Below are positions 25,626 to 34,149 of a stretch of DNA of 64,000 bases, piece by piece. A model generated the notes under the pieces. It was not told the origin of the DNA and did no database searches. It saw only the letters and a program-made list of their open reading frames with translations. The stretch comes from Myxococcota bacterium. Lineage in GTDB: Bacteria > Myxococcota_A > UBA9160 > SMWR01. The position numbers and the translations under genes are program-made. The stretch covers positions 115,888-179,887 of the forward strand of contig JAKVBI010000017.1 in the NCBI GenBank assembly GCA_022447545.1, in the 5' to 3' direction. Positions within the stretch are counted from its first letter, which is position 1, and every line of letters starts with the position of its first letter.

Positions 25626-26860
25626 TGCGAGTAAATCCGATAACGGTTCGTGGAAGTATCGGCCTGGTTCTCGGGTGAGTGGAACATGGCCACCAGTCGC
25701 TTTAATGTGTCGGCGGTTTCTTGCGGGGTGAGGACGTCTTCCACGAGGCCGAGCCCAGCCGCCACCCAAGGGTCGGGTTGGCGTTCTCTTTCCAGTGAGG
25801 CGACGTCGTAGGTGGGGGGGTCGTTCAGTGCCAGACGTGCCCAGGGCCAGGCGATGGCAAAGTCGAGACCCAAGGGTCGTGCGCCCAGTGCGAAGCTTCC
25901 GAGCACGTGGCCGGCGCCGCATACCACCGCAACCCGGGGGTTCGACCAACGGCGGAAGCTGGCTGTCAGACGAGCGAGGGCTTCGAGATTGTTCGCCGCC
26001 GAGGGGGCGTAGCCCGGGCAGTCCTGCAGGAGCACCAGCGGTGTGCCGAGCCGCCCGCTCAGATCGACGCTGCGGCGGATGCGATCCAGATCCAGAGAGG
26101 ACAAAGGGCCCTGGGCTCCGAGAAACAAGGTCGGCCAGCCCTCCACTCGGGCAAGGCAACCCATCACAGCGTCTCCGGATGAAAGGGGGATGGATGTGCC
26201 CGGGTCAGTGAGGCTGTCAGCGGTCTCGGCAACGGAAAATGGCTGTTCCGGCAGTTCGGAAGAGCGGCCTTCGCGAGCCGTCGGGTGAGGGCGCCCTTCG
26301 CACCACGCCAGGACACGCCGGCCGCATTCGAGCGCCTCGTGTTCGTCGGAGGCAACGATATCCGCTGTCGGGTCGTTGTCGGTCGTCGAGATCACGAGGT
26401 CGGCTTGTGCGTGCCACTCCATGGCCAGTCCCCGCACCGGTCCCAGAGTGATGGCCAGCAGGGGAGCCTGACGCGCCGAAGGGTCGGGAGACAGTGAAGG
26501 GTCCGACATGCGCCCGTGCAGTTCTCCCGTGGCGGGTTCGAACCGAGCCAGGGGGCCTTCGGGGGCATCGAGGACGAGGATCGTCGGTAGCCGGCGAGCC
26601 ATCGCGATATCCAACGCGCGGATCAGTTTGTTGCGCGCTACTTCGCGGTCCGAGTGCGCGAGGGCGTCGCGGTTCTCTACGACGAGAAGGGCCTCCCGGC
26701 CGTGGATTCGAGCGAAGGCTACGTGGACGCCGTCGGCGGGAGTGGTTTTCGCGACCGACGGTTGTTGGCTGCGTGCCCTGCCGCCGATTTCCAGCAGGCT
26801 TCCGTCATCGGCGAGTGCAATCAGTCGCTGGGCTGCGGGCAGCGGGGAACTCTGGCTCAT
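25622..26860 (-). CDS. Divergent carboxyltransferase-domain (crotonase-fold) protein
   Basis: 412 residues. Two regions resemble acyl-CoA carboxylase carboxyltransferase domains: an N-terminal part with VAFARIHGREALLVVENRD and IAMARRLPTILVLDAPEG, and a C-terminal part with PLVLLQDCPGYAPSAANNLE (about 275-295), VAVVCGAGHVLGSFALGARP and FAIAWPWARLALND. It is shorter than a standard carboxyltransferase subunit and lacks a clear N-terminal GxGGxRI motif, so activity may depend on the upstream 498-residue subunit. It overlaps both neighbours by ATGA junctions. Alpha/beta-split carboxyltransferases and decarboxylases are the closest parallel. Confidence 0.7.
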   Translation of the reverse strand: MSQSSPLPAAQRLIALADDGSLLEIGGRARSQQPSVAKTTPADGVHVAFARIHGREALLVVENRDALAHSDREVARNKLIRALDIAMARRLPTILVLDAPEGPLARFEPATGELHGRMSDPSLSPDPSARQAPLLAITLGPVRGLAMEWHAQADLVISTTDNDPTADIVASDEHEALECGRRVLAWCEGRPHPTAREGRSSELPEQPFSVAETADSLTDPGTSIPLSSGDAVMGCLARVEGWPTLFLGAQGPLSSLDLDRIRRSVDLSGRLGTPLVLLQDCPGYAPSAANNLEALARLTASFRRWSNPRVAVVCGAGHVLGSFALGARPLGLDFAIAWPWARLALNDPPTYDVASLERERQPDPWVAAGLGLVEDVLTPQETADTLKRLVAMFHSPENQADTSTNRYRIYSQ

Positions 26861-28353
26861 GGTCGCCTTCCTCTCAGGGCCTCGATGGCACGGATGATCC
26901 GGGGGCGTGTGTGGGCGGGATCGATCACTTCGTCTAGGTAAGCGAGGGCTTCGCCCGCCGAGGGCTCCATGCGCCGGCGCATCTCTTCGGCTCGAGTTTC
27001 AAGTTCGGCAGCGGGGTCGTCGGCATTGGCGATGGACCGGTGATGGACGATTCGAGCGGCGGGTTCCGGGCCCGTGAATGCGATGCGCGCCGATGGCCAG
27101 GCGAAGGTGATGCCCTCGGGGTCTCCAGCACTCATGACGATGTACGCAAAACCAATTCCCTTGCGCACGACCACTGCCACCTTGGGAACGTGGGGTCTCA
27201 AACGCTCCATGGAGGTGCGATAGACCTCGGTGATCAGCCGCTCGTGCTCCTGTTCCTGAGTGGTCAGGACCCCGGGGGTGTCGATGAAACTGATGAGCGG
27301 CAATTCACAGGTATGCACGAGTTCCAGCATCCTGCGCGCCTTGCGAAGTGCTTTGACGTCGAGAGTGCCCGCCAGAAAACGGGGTTGGTTGGCCATCACG
27401 GCCACGCTCTGGCCGTTCAACCGTGCAATGCCGCAAACCAGATTGCGCGCGTAGCCCGGCATCCATTCCACGAAGGTACCGACATCGCAGACGCGTTCGA
27501 CGAGTTTGGTCATGTCGTAGGCCCGCCTCGGGTTGTCGGGAAGAAAATCGCGTAACTCCAGATCGATGCGGTCGGGTGGGTCTCCGGTGTGGCAGCGCGG
27601 GATCGTTCCCCCGGGGCGAGACGGCAGGTAGGAAAAGACCTTGCGCAGCATTTCGATGGCAGCGGGCTCATCGGGTGCGACACGATCGACCTGTCCAGTG
27701 AGGGTTCCGTGCACCTTGGCACCACCGAGTTCGTCGGCGGTGGTTTGTTGTCCGGTAGCGACTTCGAGCAGGGCAGGACTCGTCAGGGCGCCGTGAGCGG
27801 TCTGGCTCATCACGGTGAAGTCCGACTGGACCATGTTCCAGGGGGGCCAGTAGTCGCCCAGGATTCCGCAGAAGAATAGGTTGCGGCGCGGGAAGACGTG
27901 GCGTTCACCCATGTTTGCGCCGTCGATGCCGGCGAACTTCGAGGTCATGAGATCGGTGATGCGGGCCCCGCCGCTTTGATGGAGGTCGAATACCGGGAGC
28001 CCAAAGCGGGCCGCAAAGCGCTCGTGTGCGTGGGTCACGCGGTAGACAGTGCTGCTCCCGGTCGCACCCTTGATCGTGGGATCACTGGCAAAGACGGCAA
28101 CCGGACGCTCGTCGATGGTGCCGAAACCGTGGATCGCGCCATCCCCGCCCAGGCTTCGGTCGGCGTCCGCGAGTTCTTCCGAGTGGACGAGACGGCCCAT
28201 CGGTAGGTAGGAGCCCGGGTCGAGGAGGCGGTCGATGCGTTCACGGCCGGTCAACCCGCCTCGCTCGTGCTGTCGGGAAATTCGTTCTTGTCGTTCGGCT
28301 CCGTCGGCCAGGCGTCGGCGGCGGGCCAATTCGTTCAGCGCGGCTTGGCTCAT
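26857..28353 (-). CDS. Acyl-CoA carboxylase carboxyltransferase subunit
   Basis: 498 residues from ATG 28353. The N-terminal RQHERGGLTGRERIDRLLDP (about 27-46) is the family opening. FDLHQSGGARITDLMTSKFA (about 125-144) is the acyl-CoA oxyanion region, TSPALLEVATGQQTTADELG the CoA end, and SFIDTPGVLTTQEQEHERLI (about 357-376) with RKGIGFAYIVMSAGDPEG the biotin-side oxyanion region. The domain layout matches PccB/AccD-type beta subunits. It heads a three-gene operon (carboxyltransferase, divergent carboxyltransferase, double CoA-transferase). No biotin carboxylase or biotin carrier is present in the window, so the partner must be elsewhere or the reaction may not use biotin. Confidence 0.87.
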   Translation of the reverse strand: MSQAALNELARRRRLADGAERQERISRQHERGGLTGRERIDRLLDPGSYLPMGRLVHSEELADADRSLGGDGAIHGFGTIDERPVAVFASDPTIKGATGSSTVYRVTHAHERFAARFGLPVFDLHQSGGARITDLMTSKFAGIDGANMGERHVFPRRNLFFCGILGDYWPPWNMVQSDFTVMSQTAHGALTSPALLEVATGQQTTADELGGAKVHGTLTGQVDRVAPDEPAAIEMLRKVFSYLPSRPGGTIPRCHTGDPPDRIDLELRDFLPDNPRRAYDMTKLVERVCDVGTFVEWMPGYARNLVCGIARLNGQSVAVMANQPRFLAGTLDVKALRKARRMLELVHTCELPLISFIDTPGVLTTQEQEHERLITEVYRTSMERLRPHVPKVAVVVRKGIGFAYIVMSAGDPEGITFAWPSARIAFTGPEPAARIVHHRSIANADDPAAELETRAEEMRRRMEPSAGEALAYLDEVIDPAHTRPRIIRAIEALRGRRP

Positions 28354-28417
28354 GGTTCGATTCTGCACCGCCCGATTCCGGGTCGGCAAGCGTCAGGGGC
28401 CAATCGGTCGGGGCCGA

Positions 28418-30349
28418 TCAGCTGTCCGATAGAGCGTCGAGTTCGGTGGCCAGGGTCTCCCATTCGGTCAGGGATGCGCTGAGCCGTTCGCTGAGGTCGT
28501 TTCTATCGGATTCGAGTTCCACCCGTTGTTCAGTGGAAGTGCTCTCGTAGAAGTCCTCTGCACAAAAACGCTGGTCGAGTTCGGCGATCCGCGTCTCGGC
28601 GGTCTGGATCTCCTCAGTGATCTGTTCCAGTCGCTGTTCGAGCTGGTTCCTGTTCAGCCCCGAACCTTGCTTGGCAGGGGGGGGCTGCTTGCCCCGGCGC
28701 TCGGCGCGCGCTTTGCGCTTGGAGGCACGCTCTGCCCGCAGCACCACCTGTGCGTCCAGGTGGTCGTCTCCGCAGCGTTCCACGTACTCGTCGTAGCTGC
28801 CCGGGAAATCCTGAAGTCCCTGGGGTGTGATCTCGATGATGCGGGTCGCCAATTGACTGACGAACCAGCGGTCGTGGGAGACGAAGATCAGGGTCCCTTC
28901 GTAGCTCTGTAGGCCCTGGACCAGTGATTCGATGGCCTCGAGGTCGAGGTGATTGGTGGGTTCGTCGAGGACCATGACGTTGGGTTTCTGGATGATCTGT
29001 TTGCAGAAGGCGAGGCGCGCGGCCTCGCCTCCCGAGAGGGCCTCGAGTTTTTTCTTAGCTTCGTCGCCGGAGAACAGGACGGCGCCAAGGTGACCGCGAA
29101 CGAAACCGATGCTTTCAGCGGGGCACAGGTCTGCGACCCAGTCCTCCAAGGTCTGGCGATGGCGTCCAATCTGATTTTTCTGGTCCTGGGCCACGTAGCC
29201 CGGGTGGGTCTCGTAGCCCCACGTGCAGGTGCCGGATTCCGCCTCGACCTCACCCATGGCGATCTTCAGCAGGGTGGATTTGCCGATTCCGTTAGGGCCG
29301 ATGATCGCGACGCGTTCACCGCGCATGACGCGGAGAGAGACGCTGTCGAGAACCTGGAGATCACCATACTGCTTGGAAACATCCTCGATTTCGAGGGCCA
29401 CACGTCCGCTGGGACGGACCTGGTCGAAACGGAAATGTGGGTAGCGACGCGAAGTGTTCGGGAGGGATTCGATTTCGATCCGGTCGATGGCCTTGAGTTT
29501 GCTCTGGGCTTGCCGCGCCTTGGTCGCCTTGGCACGGAACCGTTCGACGAAGGCTTTCTGCTCGGCAATCTTGGCCTCGCGTTTTTGGATCTCCTTTTCC
29601 CGTCGCTCTCGTTCTTCGCGTTTTGCACGGGTGAAGTGCTGGTAGTTCCCCGGATAGGCTTTGAGGGTCTCGTAGTCGATGTCGAGTATGGTCGTGGAAA
29701 CGTTGTCGAGGAATCGGTGGTCGTGGGAAACGATCAGGGCGACTCCTGTGTAGTCCTCCAGGAAGGTCTCGAGCCAGCGGATCGACAGGATGTCCAGATG
29801 GTTGGTGGGCTCGTCGAGCAGCAGGACGTCGGGTTGTGAGGCCAGAACCTGAGCGAGTAGGACGCGCAGCTTGAAGCCCCCGGACAGAGTGGATAAGGCC
29901 TGGTCGTGGACGGCGGTCGCGATGCCGAGACCCTCCAGGATCTCACCAGCTCGCGCTTCGAGGGTGTAGCCACCTTGTTGCAGGATGATGTCTTCAAGTT
30001 CTGAGTAGCGATCGCCGTCGAAGTGCTCCTCCGCCCGGGCCAGGATGCGCTCCTTCTCCGCCATGGCGTTCCAGAGGGTCGCGCTGCCCATCATGACCAC
30101 GTCGAGAATGCGCTCGCTCTCGTATTGAAAGTGGTCTTGTTTCAGCACGCCGAGGGCAGTGCGTCGGGGGACGGAGACATCTCCGGCGCTCGGGCTCTCC
30201 TCTCGTTCGAGGATCTTGAGCAGGGTGGACTTTCCACAGCCGTTGGCGCCGACGATGCCGTAGCGCTCTCCCGGCTTGAACTGCATTGAGACCCCCTCAA
30301 AGAGGGTCTGGCTCCCGTAGTGTTTGGTGAGCCCGGAAACGGAGATCAT
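28418..30349 (-). CDS. ABC-F family ATPase (translation-associated)
   Basis: 643 residues with two ABC cassettes and no membrane segments. Walker A motifs are GANGCGKSTLLK (about 35-46) and GPNGIGKSTLLK (about 350-361); signature motifs are LSGGFKLRVLLAQVL and LSGGEAARLAFCKQI; Walker B regions VLLLDEPTNHLD and VMVLDEPTNHLD. The linker between cassettes is charged and helical (KREERERREKEIQKREAKIA), as expected for the P-site tRNA-interaction motif of ABC-F proteins. The C-terminal 70 residues form a coiled coil (NQLEQRLEQITEEIQTAETR). ABC-F proteins act on ribosomes in elongation or antibiotic protection. The gene probably stands alone, 64 bases upstream of the carboxyltransferase operon. Confidence 0.92.
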   Translation of the reverse strand: MISVSGLTKHYGSQTLFEGVSMQFKPGERYGIVGANGCGKSTLLKILEREESPSAGDVSVPRRTALGVLKQDHFQYESERILDVVMMGSATLWNAMAEKERILARAEEHFDGDRYSELEDIILQQGGYTLEARAGEILEGLGIATAVHDQALSTLSGGFKLRVLLAQVLASQPDVLLLDEPTNHLDILSIRWLETFLEDYTGVALIVSHDHRFLDNVSTTILDIDYETLKAYPGNYQHFTRAKREERERREKEIQKREAKIAEQKAFVERFRAKATKARQAQSKLKAIDRIEIESLPNTSRRYPHFRFDQVRPSGRVALEIEDVSKQYGDLQVLDSVSLRVMRGERVAIIGPNGIGKSTLLKIAMGEVEAESGTCTWGYETHPGYVAQDQKNQIGRHRQTLEDWVADLCPAESIGFVRGHLGAVLFSGDEAKKKLEALSGGEAARLAFCKQIIQKPNVMVLDEPTNHLDLEAIESLVQGLQSYEGTLIFVSHDRWFVSQLATRIIEITPQGLQDFPGSYDEYVERCGDDHLDAQVVLRAERASKRKARAERRGKQPPPAKQGSGLNRNQLEQRLEQITEEIQTAETRIAELDQRFCAEDFYESTSTEQRVELESDRNDLSERLSASLTEWETLATELDALSDS

Positions 30350-30462
30350 GACCAGCGGAGAATACCTCTGCTCGTGGAGGAATCACGCGAGTCGGCTCGA
30401 ATGGGTCGAGCTCCATGGGGGCGGGCGCCCTGGGCTAAGCTGCCATCGAAAGTGAGAGGCTC

Positions 30463-31716
30463 GTGAGTTCCACTGAGATTCCGATCTATGATGACCTCCC
30501 GGTCAATCCGGACGAGATTTTCGAAGCCATCATCGATCACGAAAAACGTGGCCAGAACCTCGTGCGTCTCTGTCACCAACTCCGGAATTTGGCCCCGGTC
30601 TACCAGTCTCCACTTGAGTGGATGTCCAAACCCTGGATTCTCACGCGATACGAAGATGTCACCTTCGCGGCCCGCCAGAGGGGGTTGGTGAAGGATGAGC
30701 GTTTGATCGATCAACTGGGGGGGCGTCCCGACAGCCCATACAAGACTCTCATGAAGCGGATGATGGCCTTCATTCCCCCGCCACGACACACGCGGCTGCG
30801 GCAACTGGTCAATCAGGGGTTCACCTTGCGATCGGTCGAGGCTCTGCGGCCGGGGGTCAGGAAGCACGTCGAACAATTGATCGACGATCGGATCGATGCT
30901 GGGGAGATGGACCTCGTGTCCGACTACGCGTTCCAGGTTCCCATGGCGGTGATCTGCGAGTTGCTTGGAGTCGACTTCGAGGACGTTCCCCGGGTACGAG
31001 CCTGGGCTCGCACCGTGTCGAGGCGGGGCGATGAGAGCGTAGTTACCACCCCGGATCTCGAGGTCGAGGGGGATGAGGCGATTCTGGGATTTCGCGACTT
31101 CTTCCAGGAGTTGATCGAGGCGCGCCGGCGAGAGCCCAAAGAGGATCTGATTTCGAGGCTGGTGGCGGTTCAGCGCGATGCCAGGGACCTCTCGGATCTC
31201 GATATCATTGCCGCAGCGCTCTTGATCTTTCAGGCAGGGCACGACACCACAGCCAACATGATCGGCAAAGGGGCGCTCGCGTTGATCCAGAACCCGGGTC
31301 AAGCGCGGATGCTCCGGGAAGACCCGGGGCGTGTCCCCCACGCAACTGAGGAATTGTTGCGTTTCGACACCTCGGTTCAACTCACCGTCAACTATGCGGT
31401 GGAGGATCTGTCCTTTCACGGTCGTACCATTCGAAACGGGGACGCGGTGATCCTGATGCGGGGGGCGGCGAATCGCGATCCCGGGCGTTTCTCTGATCCC
31501 GACCGCCTCGATATCGAGCGCAAGGATGTCCAGCACCACGCCTTTGGGCTCGGGGCGCATTTCTGCCTTGGAGCCTCGCTGGCACGCTTGGAGATTCAGG
31601 AGGCGCTCTTGGCTCTCGTCACACGCCTTCCGCCTCTCCGCCTCGAAGTCGATGAGCCGGTCTACAAACCTCAACTCCACGTGCACGGCCTCGAGGCCCT
31701 GCCGGTCTCCTGGTAG
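30463..31716 (+). CDS. Cytochrome P450
   Basis: 417 residues from GTG 30463 (GAGAGG upstream). The I-helix motif is LIFQAGHDTTANMIGKGALA (about 256-275), the K-helix ExxR is EELLRFDTSVQ (about 297-307), and the heme-binding loop is FGLGAHFCLGASLARLEIQE (about 360-379; Cys ligand in HFCLG). It is a soluble class I bacterial P450 needing ferredoxin and reductase, neither of which is encoded nearby. It resembles the P450 at 58881-60131 (QAGHGTTADL and EEFLRFDTSVQISQ there), so the two are probably paralogues. The substrate is unknown. Confidence 0.92.
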   Translation: MSSTEIPIYDDLPVNPDEIFEAIIDHEKRGQNLVRLCHQLRNLAPVYQSPLEWMSKPWILTRYEDVTFAARQRGLVKDERLIDQLGGRPDSPYKTLMKRMMAFIPPPRHTRLRQLVNQGFTLRSVEALRPGVRKHVEQLIDDRIDAGEMDLVSDYAFQVPMAVICELLGVDFEDVPRVRAWARTVSRRGDESVVTTPDLEVEGDEAILGFRDFFQELIEARRREPKEDLISRLVAVQRDARDLSDLDIIAAALLIFQAGHDTTANMIGKGALALIQNPGQARMLREDPGRVPHATEELLRFDTSVQLTVNYAVEDLSFHGRTIRNGDAVILMRGAANRDPGRFSDPDRLDIERKDVQHHAFGLGAHFCLGASLARLEIQEALLALVTRLPPLRLEVDEPVYKPQLHVHGLEALPVSW

Positions 31717-32127
31717 GAGTTCGGTCGGATGGGGGAGGGGACTGCGCAGTTCCGGCCGAGAGACCGGATTCGGCCATGGGGGCACCCAGCGTGCGGGGTC
31801 CCTGCCCAAAATCCTCTTTTGGCAGTGTGTCTGCAGCGTAGGTGCAAGCGGGTGGCAGGGGGCGGTTCCCCCGGGGGAGTGTTTGTTAAATCACAAGGTT
31901 TCGTAATTTCTGATGGAAAAATGTCAAAGTATCAGGCAGGGTATTGACGTAGAGATCGATTCAACCTGCGCTGGGATCATTGCTGAGTGGTTGTGTGTGG
32001 ATGGAATCGGACTTTAACAACTCTGAACGAACAACAGGATGTCGAAAACGGGGCGCTCGAACACCGCAAGTCGCGGTGAGCTCGTTCGGACCTCGAATCA
32101 GATGATCGAAAATGTGAGAAGAAACCA
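31717..32127. other. Long intergenic leader upstream of the PEP-CTERM gene
   Basis: These 411 bases hold no gene. The first part contains an imperfect inverted repeat (TGCCCAAAA / TTTTGGCA, 31803-31824) and a perfect 12-base palindrome TCCCCCGGGGGA at 31867-31878. From about 31880 to 32040 the sequence turns conspicuously AT-rich compared with the rest of the window, for example around 31884-31935. This suggests promoter or 5'-UTR material for the gene at 32128. A TTGACG at 31944-31949 could be a -35 element, but no good -10 follows at 16-18 bases. Confidence 0.5.
31820..31835 (+). promoter_or_regulatory. Possible sigma-54 (-24/-12) promoter element
   Basis: TGGCAGTGTGTCTGCA fits the spacing of the RpoN consensus (TGGCAC, four bases after the purine, TTGCA), with the invariant GG and GC in register and mismatches at three other positions. 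RpoN and the PrsK/PrsR pair are known partners of PEP-CTERM gene sets in other Gram-negatives, which makes the match of interest. It sits about 290 bases from the start codon and overlaps an inverted repeat, so chance is a real possibility. Confidence 0.25.
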
Positions 32128-33078
32128 ATGAAACAAAAGTTATTGATTCTCGTTTCGATGTTAGTGGCCTTCGGTCTGGCGGGTCAGGCGTTCGCGGGAA
32201 CGTCCTACTACGCCGGTACGTTGAAGGTAGCCATTGGCGATTCGCCGCCGGCGCTCGTCAAGGGCAGTGGCGTGGCGACTTTCAACGGTGGCGCTGGCGG
32301 TACCCACGTGACGACGCTGACCTACGGCGGCGAGCTCGATGGCGTGACCACCGTCCCCATCACGGACCCGATCGGAATTGCCGATAACGGCATTATTTCG
32401 ATCCGGCTGTCGATCGACTCGGACTCTGGCACGCTCAAGAAGATCCTGCCGGGGAGTAGTGCGAGTACGGTTACCGCGCTGACCGACAACCAGATTGGTG
32501 CTTCGGGTCTCGTCCGATTGTGCCTGTTCTTCCCTGGTTGTGGCGTGAACCTGCCTCTGGAACTCGGTGGTGTTTCGAACCACACGAGTGGCTCGAACAA
32601 CGTGCCGGCTGGCGCGGGTATCGGTGGTTTCGCGACCATCGGTGGCAGTGGCGTGATCCGCATTTCGGTGGATTACCGGCCCTGGACCGTTCTGACTGGC
32701 TCCATGATCGACCAGCCGGACGATCCGACCGCCAGTGGTACGATTAGTTACAGCGGCGTGACCGCGGGCGAGCACCTGACTAATTCCGACATCGCAACCA
32801 ATGGGTTCCGAAACCGGACGGTACAGGGTGTGGTCCATGGTCCGGCATCGAATGCCTCCACGGTTGCTCTCGGCAACCCGTCTGTGGGTGGCTTCGGTGT
32901 CCTCCAGTTCGTGTCGCCGACTCAGACCGAGTCGAATCTTAGTGCTACGAGCAGTCTGCGGACCGCATCTCCGAGCACTCTGACGATGCGCGTCGTTCCC
33001 GAGCCGGGCATGTTGATCCTGCTCGTTTCGGGTGTCGTGGGCCTCGGTGTCCTCGGCCACCGGCGCATGAAGAAGTAA
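32128..33078 (+). CDS. PEP-CTERM sorting-signal exported protein
   Basis: 316 residues. The N-terminus MKQKLLILVSMLVAFGLAG ending in AFA is a Sec signal peptide. The C-terminus has the tripartite PEP-CTERM signal: VPEPG at about 290-294, a hydrophobic helix (LILLVSGVVGLGVLG) and a basic tail (HRRMKK). Exosortases cleave this signal and anchor or release the protein at the cell surface, usually with exopolysaccharide. The mature domain is rich in Gly, Ser, Thr and Asn and low in Lys, with possible beta-rich repeats, and belongs to no family I recognise. No exosortase, PrsK/PrsR or EPS genes are in the window. The gene stands alone between an AT-rich leader and a strong terminator. Confidence 0.88.
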   Translation: MKQKLLILVSMLVAFGLAGQAFAGTSYYAGTLKVAIGDSPPALVKGSGVATFNGGAGGTHVTTLTYGGELDGVTTVPITDPIGIADNGIISIRLSIDSDSGTLKKILPGSSASTVTALTDNQIGASGLVRLCLFFPGCGVNLPLELGGVSNHTSGSNNVPAGAGIGGFATIGGSGVIRISVDYRPWTVLTGSMIDQPDDPTASGTISYSGVTAGEHLTNSDIATNGFRNRTVQGVVHGPASNASTVALGNPSVGGFGVLQFVSPTQTESNLSATSSLRTASPSTLTMRVVPEPGMLILLVSGVVGLGVLGHRRMKK

Positions 33079-33098
33079 TCGAAATCTCAGGATTTCGA
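33079..33098. repeat. Short inverted repeat after the PEP-CTERM stop codon
   Basis: TCGAAATC (33079-33086) and GATTTCGA (33091-33098) are perfect complements separated by TCAG. The hairpin lies immediately after the TAA stop and upstream of the T-rich terminator, possibly stabilising the transcript 3' end. Confidence 0.55.
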
Positions 33099-33108
33099 TC
33101 CGCTTCGA

Positions 33109-33142
33109 GGCGGCCACCCTTTTGGGTGGCCGCCTTTTTTTT
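33109..33142 (+). terminator. Rho-independent terminator of the PEP-CTERM gene
   Basis: GGCGGCCACCC (33109-33119) pairs perfectly with GGGTGGCCGCC (33124-33134) across a TTTT loop and is followed by eight T residues (33135-33142). This 11-bp GC-rich stem plus U-tract is the clearest intrinsic terminator in the window. It isolates the PEP-CTERM transcript from the MBL gene at 33244. Confidence 0.92.
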
Positions 33143-33243
33143 GGGTCGCCATTTGGGCTGACTTCCCGTCGTTGAAGCCGAGTACCCTGAGTTCAGGCCA
33201 TGGACTCTGGGCGGGTAACCGGCGAAGTCAGTGAAGGAGAGGC

Positions 33244-34107
33244 ATGTCGAATCGGTTCTGGAAGATTGGTGAGTTGACGGTGACGCGTATCGTGGAGTCC
33301 GAGACCGCGATGCCCTTCGAGGGGTTGTTCCCGACGGCAAGTGCCGAAGTTCTCGAGGCTCACCGGGAGTGGCTGTATCCGGACTTCATGGACGCATCAG
33401 GTAGGATGCGGCTATCGATCCACGCCCTTGTGGTCGACGCGCCTAGCTGCCGAGTGCTCGTAGATACCTGCGTGGGCCAGCACGCGATTCCGGGTTTTGA
33501 GGCCATGTCTAAAGGGAGCCAAGATCTTCGTACCTCCTTGGCCTCAGCGGGTTTTGCTACGGATTCCATCGATGTGGTGCTCTGCACGCATCTTCACTTC
33601 GATCACGTGGGTTGGAACACCATGCAGGAAAACGGAAACTGGGTGCCGACGTTTCCGAACGCCCGTTATTTGTTTGCTCGGAAAGAATGGGACCACTGGA
33701 ACTTAGAGTCGGAGAGCGATCTCGTGCCGAACCTGGACAACGCGGTTCGTCCGGTGTTTGCTGCGGGTCTGGCGGATCTCGTGGAGACCGATCATCAGGT
33801 GTGTGCCGAGGTGCGCCTTGTGCCGACGCCGGGACATACCCCGGGTCATGTTTCGGTAGCCCTGGAATCGACCGGGGCGCGAGGCTTGATCACCGGGGAT
33901 GCCACCCATCACCCGGTGCAATGGGCCGAGCCCGATTGGGCAAGCTCTGCGGATACGGACACACGGGGCTCGACAGAGACACGCCAGAAGATGATCGGTG
34001 ATTGCGCAGACCAGGACGTTTTGGTGATCGGGACCCACTACTCGGGACCGACTGCGGGACACGTGTTGAGCCACGGAAAGAGCCGCATCTTCCGCGGAGT
34101 TCGGTGA
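33244..34107 (+). CDS. Metallo-beta-lactamase-fold hydrolase
   Basis: 287 residues. VLCTHLHFDHVGWNT (about 111-125) is the HxHxDH di-metal motif; PTPGHTPGHVSVAL (about 194-207), LITGDATHHPVQWA (about 217-230) and VIGTHYSGPTAGHV (about 262-275) supply the remaining ligands. The family covers lactonases, hydrolases and related enzymes; sequence length and the long N-terminal region are typical of the quorum-quenching/AttM-like and similar MBL groups, but the substrate cannot be assigned. A strong GGAGAGG site precedes the ATG. It follows the terminator at 33109-33142, so it needs its own promoter in the remaining 100 bases, where none is obvious. Confidence 0.87.
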   Translation: MSNRFWKIGELTVTRIVESETAMPFEGLFPTASAEVLEAHREWLYPDFMDASGRMRLSIHALVVDAPSCRVLVDTCVGQHAIPGFEAMSKGSQDLRTSLASAGFATDSIDVVLCTHLHFDHVGWNTMQENGNWVPTFPNARYLFARKEWDHWNLESESDLVPNLDNAVRPVFAAGLADLVETDHQVCAEVRLVPTPGHTPGHVSVALESTGARGLITGDATHHPVQWAEPDWASSADTDTRGSTETRQKMIGDCADQDVLVIGTHYSGPTAGHVLSHGKSRIFRGVR

Positions 34108-34149
34108 CGGAAACCGGGTTGAGTCGAGACCGCTTGGTGGGTTTGTTTG

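Noticed and set aside
25626-26159. N-terminal extension of the double CoA-transferase
   Set aside because: It is a shadow of the coupled carboxyltransferase gene; ATG 25625 sits in an ATGA overlap and begins the family motif.
30346-31809. 487-codon minus-strand frame
   Set aside because: Antisense shadow of the P450 at 30463-31716.
31944-31972. TTGACG as a sigma-70 -35 element
   Set aside because: No acceptable -10 hexamer at 16-18 bases spacing.
32161-33117. 318-codon minus-strand frame over the PEP-CTERM gene
   Set aside because: The plus-strand product has a signal peptide, PEP-CTERM signal and terminator; the minus-strand product is Arg/Thr-rich and featureless.
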